DNA of 64,000 bases. Source: Mycobacterium sp. SMC-8 (GTDB lineage: Bacteria > Actinomycetota > Actinomycetes > Mycobacteriales > Mycobacteriaceae). How positions within the stretch are numbered: the first letter of the stretch is position 1; each line of letters begins with the position of its first letter. The notes under the pieces were generated by a model. The model ran no database searches. It had not been told where the DNA came from and saw nothing but the letters and a program-made list of their open reading frames with translations. The DNA is taken from contig NZ_CP079865.1 in assembly GCF_025263565.1 (NCBI RefSeq), positions 868,001-932,000 on the forward strand, given 5' to 3'. Shown piece after piece: positions 62,169 through 64,000 of the stretch. The position numbers and the translations under genes are program-made.

Positions 62169-63677
62169 ATGCCAGCGAAGACAGTCCGCACCGAACTCAC
62201 CTCGGGCGCCATCGAAGGATTCACGCGGGACGGCGTCAATCGCTGGCGTTCCATTCCCTACGCCAAGCCACCAGTCGGCGCGCTGCGGTTCAAGGCTCCC
62301 CAGCCGGTCGAAGCGTGGGACGGCGTCCGACCCTGCCACCGATTCCGCTACTGCGCTCCACAGCCCCGCCGATACACCATCGTCGGTCCGGGCAAGTTCC
62401 AGCCCATGAGCGAGGACTGCCTCACCCTCAATGTCGTTGCACCCGACGGCGGCTCGGACCGACCTCTGCCCGTGATGTTCTTCATTCACGGCGGGGCGTA
62501 CTTCCTGGGCAGTTCCGCGACACCGATCTATGATGGCGCGTCGCTTGCCCGCAGCGGTTGCGTGTACGTATCGGCAAACTACCGCCTCGGCGCGCTAGGG
62601 GCTGTCGACCTGTCGTCGCTGTCCACCGCAGACATCCATATTGACGACAACCTCTACTTGCGTGACCTCGTGTCGGCGCTCAGGTGGGTACGCGAGAACA
62701 TCGCGGCATTCGGCGGCGATCCCGATAACGTGACGATCTTCGGAGAGAGCGCGGGCGCGCACGCCGTTACCACTTTGCTGGCCGTGCCAGCGGCGAAAGG
62801 GCTTTTCGCACAGGCTATCTCACAAAGTCCGGCCGGCGCGCTATCCCGCTCCCAGGAGCTGGCCGCGGAGTTCGCCGCCAAGTTCGCATCCATTCTCTGC
62901 GCCGACGAGCGGGAGCCCGCCCGCCTCCTGTTGGCGGCGCGTCCGGCTCAACTGGTGAATGCATTCGATCGCTTGCTCACCACGAGTGCATCGGACCTTG
63001 CTGGCGGTTACCCGGTGGGATGCACATTCGGAACCGACTATCTACCGTCCGAGCCCATTCAAGCGATGCGCGACGGCAAGGCGTACCGTGTGCCGCTGAT
63101 CGTCGGTACGAACGCCGACGAGGGCCGGTTGTTCACTCGCTTCCTCAAACTCCTCCCGACGAACGAAGCCAAGATCGAAGCGTTACTAGCGGGAGCGGAA
63201 CCCACCTGTCGCGAGCGAATTACTGCTGCCTATCCCGAATATCCGGCCCCCGATGCCTGTATCCGACTGGGGGCCGACTTCACATTCGGATCGACACTGT
63301 GGCAGCTCGCGGATTCCCACAGTCGGCACGCCCCCACATATCTGTACCGCTATGACTTCGCCCCGCGAACTCTGCAATGGGCCGGGCTGGGTGCCACCCA
63401 TGCGACGGAGCTTCTTGCGGTGTTCGACGCCTACCGCACGCCGCTCGGTCGGCTACTCAGCGCCGGAGCCGATCGCCGCTCGGCCCTACGCGTGAGCGAC
63501 GACATGCAAGGGCGCTGGGATGCTTTCGCACGCACCGGAGTTCCAGGAGACGGCTGGCCGCGCTACACCAGCGACGCCCGTCCGGTCCTCGTCTTCGATC
63601 GCGCTTCGCGAGTGGACAACGACCCCCACGCCGACCGCCGGAAAGCATGGGAAGGTTTTCAAGTCCTCGGACGCTGA
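62169..63677 (+). CDS. Type-B carboxylesterase
   Basis: A 502-residue alpha/beta hydrolase. Oxyanion HGGAYFLG, catalytic Ser in FGESAGAHA (about residue 197), Glu in NADEGRLF, His in GATHATELLAVF. It opens with RTELTSGAIEGF as in the family and lacks a signal peptide, so cytosolic. It is separated from the AraC gene by 221 bp. Confidence 0.9.
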   Translation: MPAKTVRTELTSGAIEGFTRDGVNRWRSIPYAKPPVGALRFKAPQPVEAWDGVRPCHRFRYCAPQPRRYTIVGPGKFQPMSEDCLTLNVVAPDGGSDRPLPVMFFIHGGAYFLGSSATPIYDGASLARSGCVYVSANYRLGALGAVDLSSLSTADIHIDDNLYLRDLVSALRWVRENIAAFGGDPDNVTIFGESAGAHAVTTLLAVPAAKGLFAQAISQSPAGALSRSQELAAEFAAKFASILCADEREPARLLLAARPAQLVNAFDRLLTTSASDLAGGYPVGCTFGTDYLPSEPIQAMRDGKAYRVPLIVGTNADEGRLFTRFLKLLPTNEAKIEALLAGAEPTCRERITAAYPEYPAPDACIRLGADFTFGSTLWQLADSHSRHAPTYLYRYDFAPRTLQWAGLGATHATELLAVFDAYRTPLGRLLSAGADRRSALRVSDDMQGRWDAFARTGVPGDGWPRYTSDARPVLVFDRASRVDNDPHADRRKAWEGFQVLGR

Positions 63678-64000
63678 CGAGCGGTTCCCCGCGGCGACGC
63701 ATGCGTTCACAGCATTTGGCACCGATTGTTTCTGGGAGCCAAGGGTGAAACGGTGGCAAGGAGCACCTCCGGCGTGCCAATCCCAAAAGGCCGAAGAGGG
63801 CCACATTCTTGCCGAGGACTTGACGTACGAATGCAACCCCGTGTTGCGGCCTTGGGATCCGATCTCGTCAATCGCTCGAACCGAATGCGGCCGACGAGGT
63901 GGCGAACCCAACATTTACGGAGCTGGCCACGCCGGTCGGGTTGCGCCGCCGGACGCAACGCGTTCGCTCACCAACTGGTCCTCGCGACATTCTGCCGGGT
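63678..64000. other. Right edge of window, no gene seen
   Basis: 323 bp after the esterase. Minus-strand frames exist here but have no recognisable protein character, and none carries a clear ribosome-binding site. It may hold the end of a gene lying beyond the window. Confidence 0.3.

Noticed and set aside
1..64000. CRISPR arrays and rRNA genes
   Set aside because: No regularly spaced repeat clusters and no rRNA-like sequence were seen anywhere in the window.
63678..64000. Transposase remnant at the right edge
   Set aside because: Minus-strand frames were checked for DDE or Tn-type motifs and none was found; the stretch is left unassigned.

Overview
The window is high-GC actinobacterial DNA whose backbone follows the gene order I know from Mycobacterium tuberculosis Rv3647c to Rv3684: cspA, a MrfA-type helicase, the Flp/Tad pilus genes, ssd, acs, ephE, marP, nth, crp, the Get3-like ATPase pair, whiB4, ponA2 and cds1. 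The extra metabolic and mobile genes and the lack of PE_PGRS genes point to a fast-growing Mycolicibacterium-type species. Ortholog names rest on recalled order and motifs, not on a database search.

Region by region. Positions 1-6000 hold an Rv3647c-like gene, cspA, the helicase, an Rv3651-like sensor protein and a membrane Ser/Thr kinase. Positions 6054-18692 (minus strand) are a Tad/Flp locus (two pseudopilins, Flp pilin, tadC, tadB, tadA, ssd). An 8,121-bp transposon of the Tn554 type splits tadA. Taking out 8476-16596 restores one uninterrupted 392-codon tadA frame. The element has 11-bp terminal inverted repeats, a TnpA-TnpB-TnpC module and cargo that includes an HTH-ImmA/IrrE metalloprotease with an unknown partner. 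Positions 18700-20450 hold two conserved mycobacterial small RNAs, 6C/B11 (minus) and Ms1/MTS2823 (plus), flanking an Rv3661-like HAD phosphatase. Positions 20454-39320 are conserved mycobacterial core. The dpp operon found between Rv3662c and acs in M. tuberculosis is missing here.

At tRNA-Pro(CGG) (39564-39637) an island begins: tyrosine integrase, excisionase-like gene, AAA+ replication-type ATPase, then a tightly coupled three-gene cassette (TIGR04255-like protein, helix-turn-helix protein, and a protein with a Ser-Gln-Thr-Cys-Asp motif). The cassette is preceded by a tandem 10-bp repeat and looks like accessory, possibly defence or toxin-antitoxin, cargo. The right end of the island is not clear.

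Positions 47753-64000 carry accessory metabolism: two TetR regulators sharing a palindromic operator, two hotdog thioesterases (one with no canonical start codon), an F420-type oxidoreductase, a BtrH-like/transglutaminase-like gene pair, and an alkane or terpenoid hydroxylation cluster. That cluster has ferredoxin, a CYP153-type P450, ferredoxin reductase, an SCP2 protein, an acyl-CoA ligase and an NDMA-type alcohol dehydrogenase, under a divergent AraC regulator. It would take a hydrocarbon through alcohol to acid and acyl-CoA, but no aldehyde dehydrogenase is seen. A type-B carboxylesterase ends the window.
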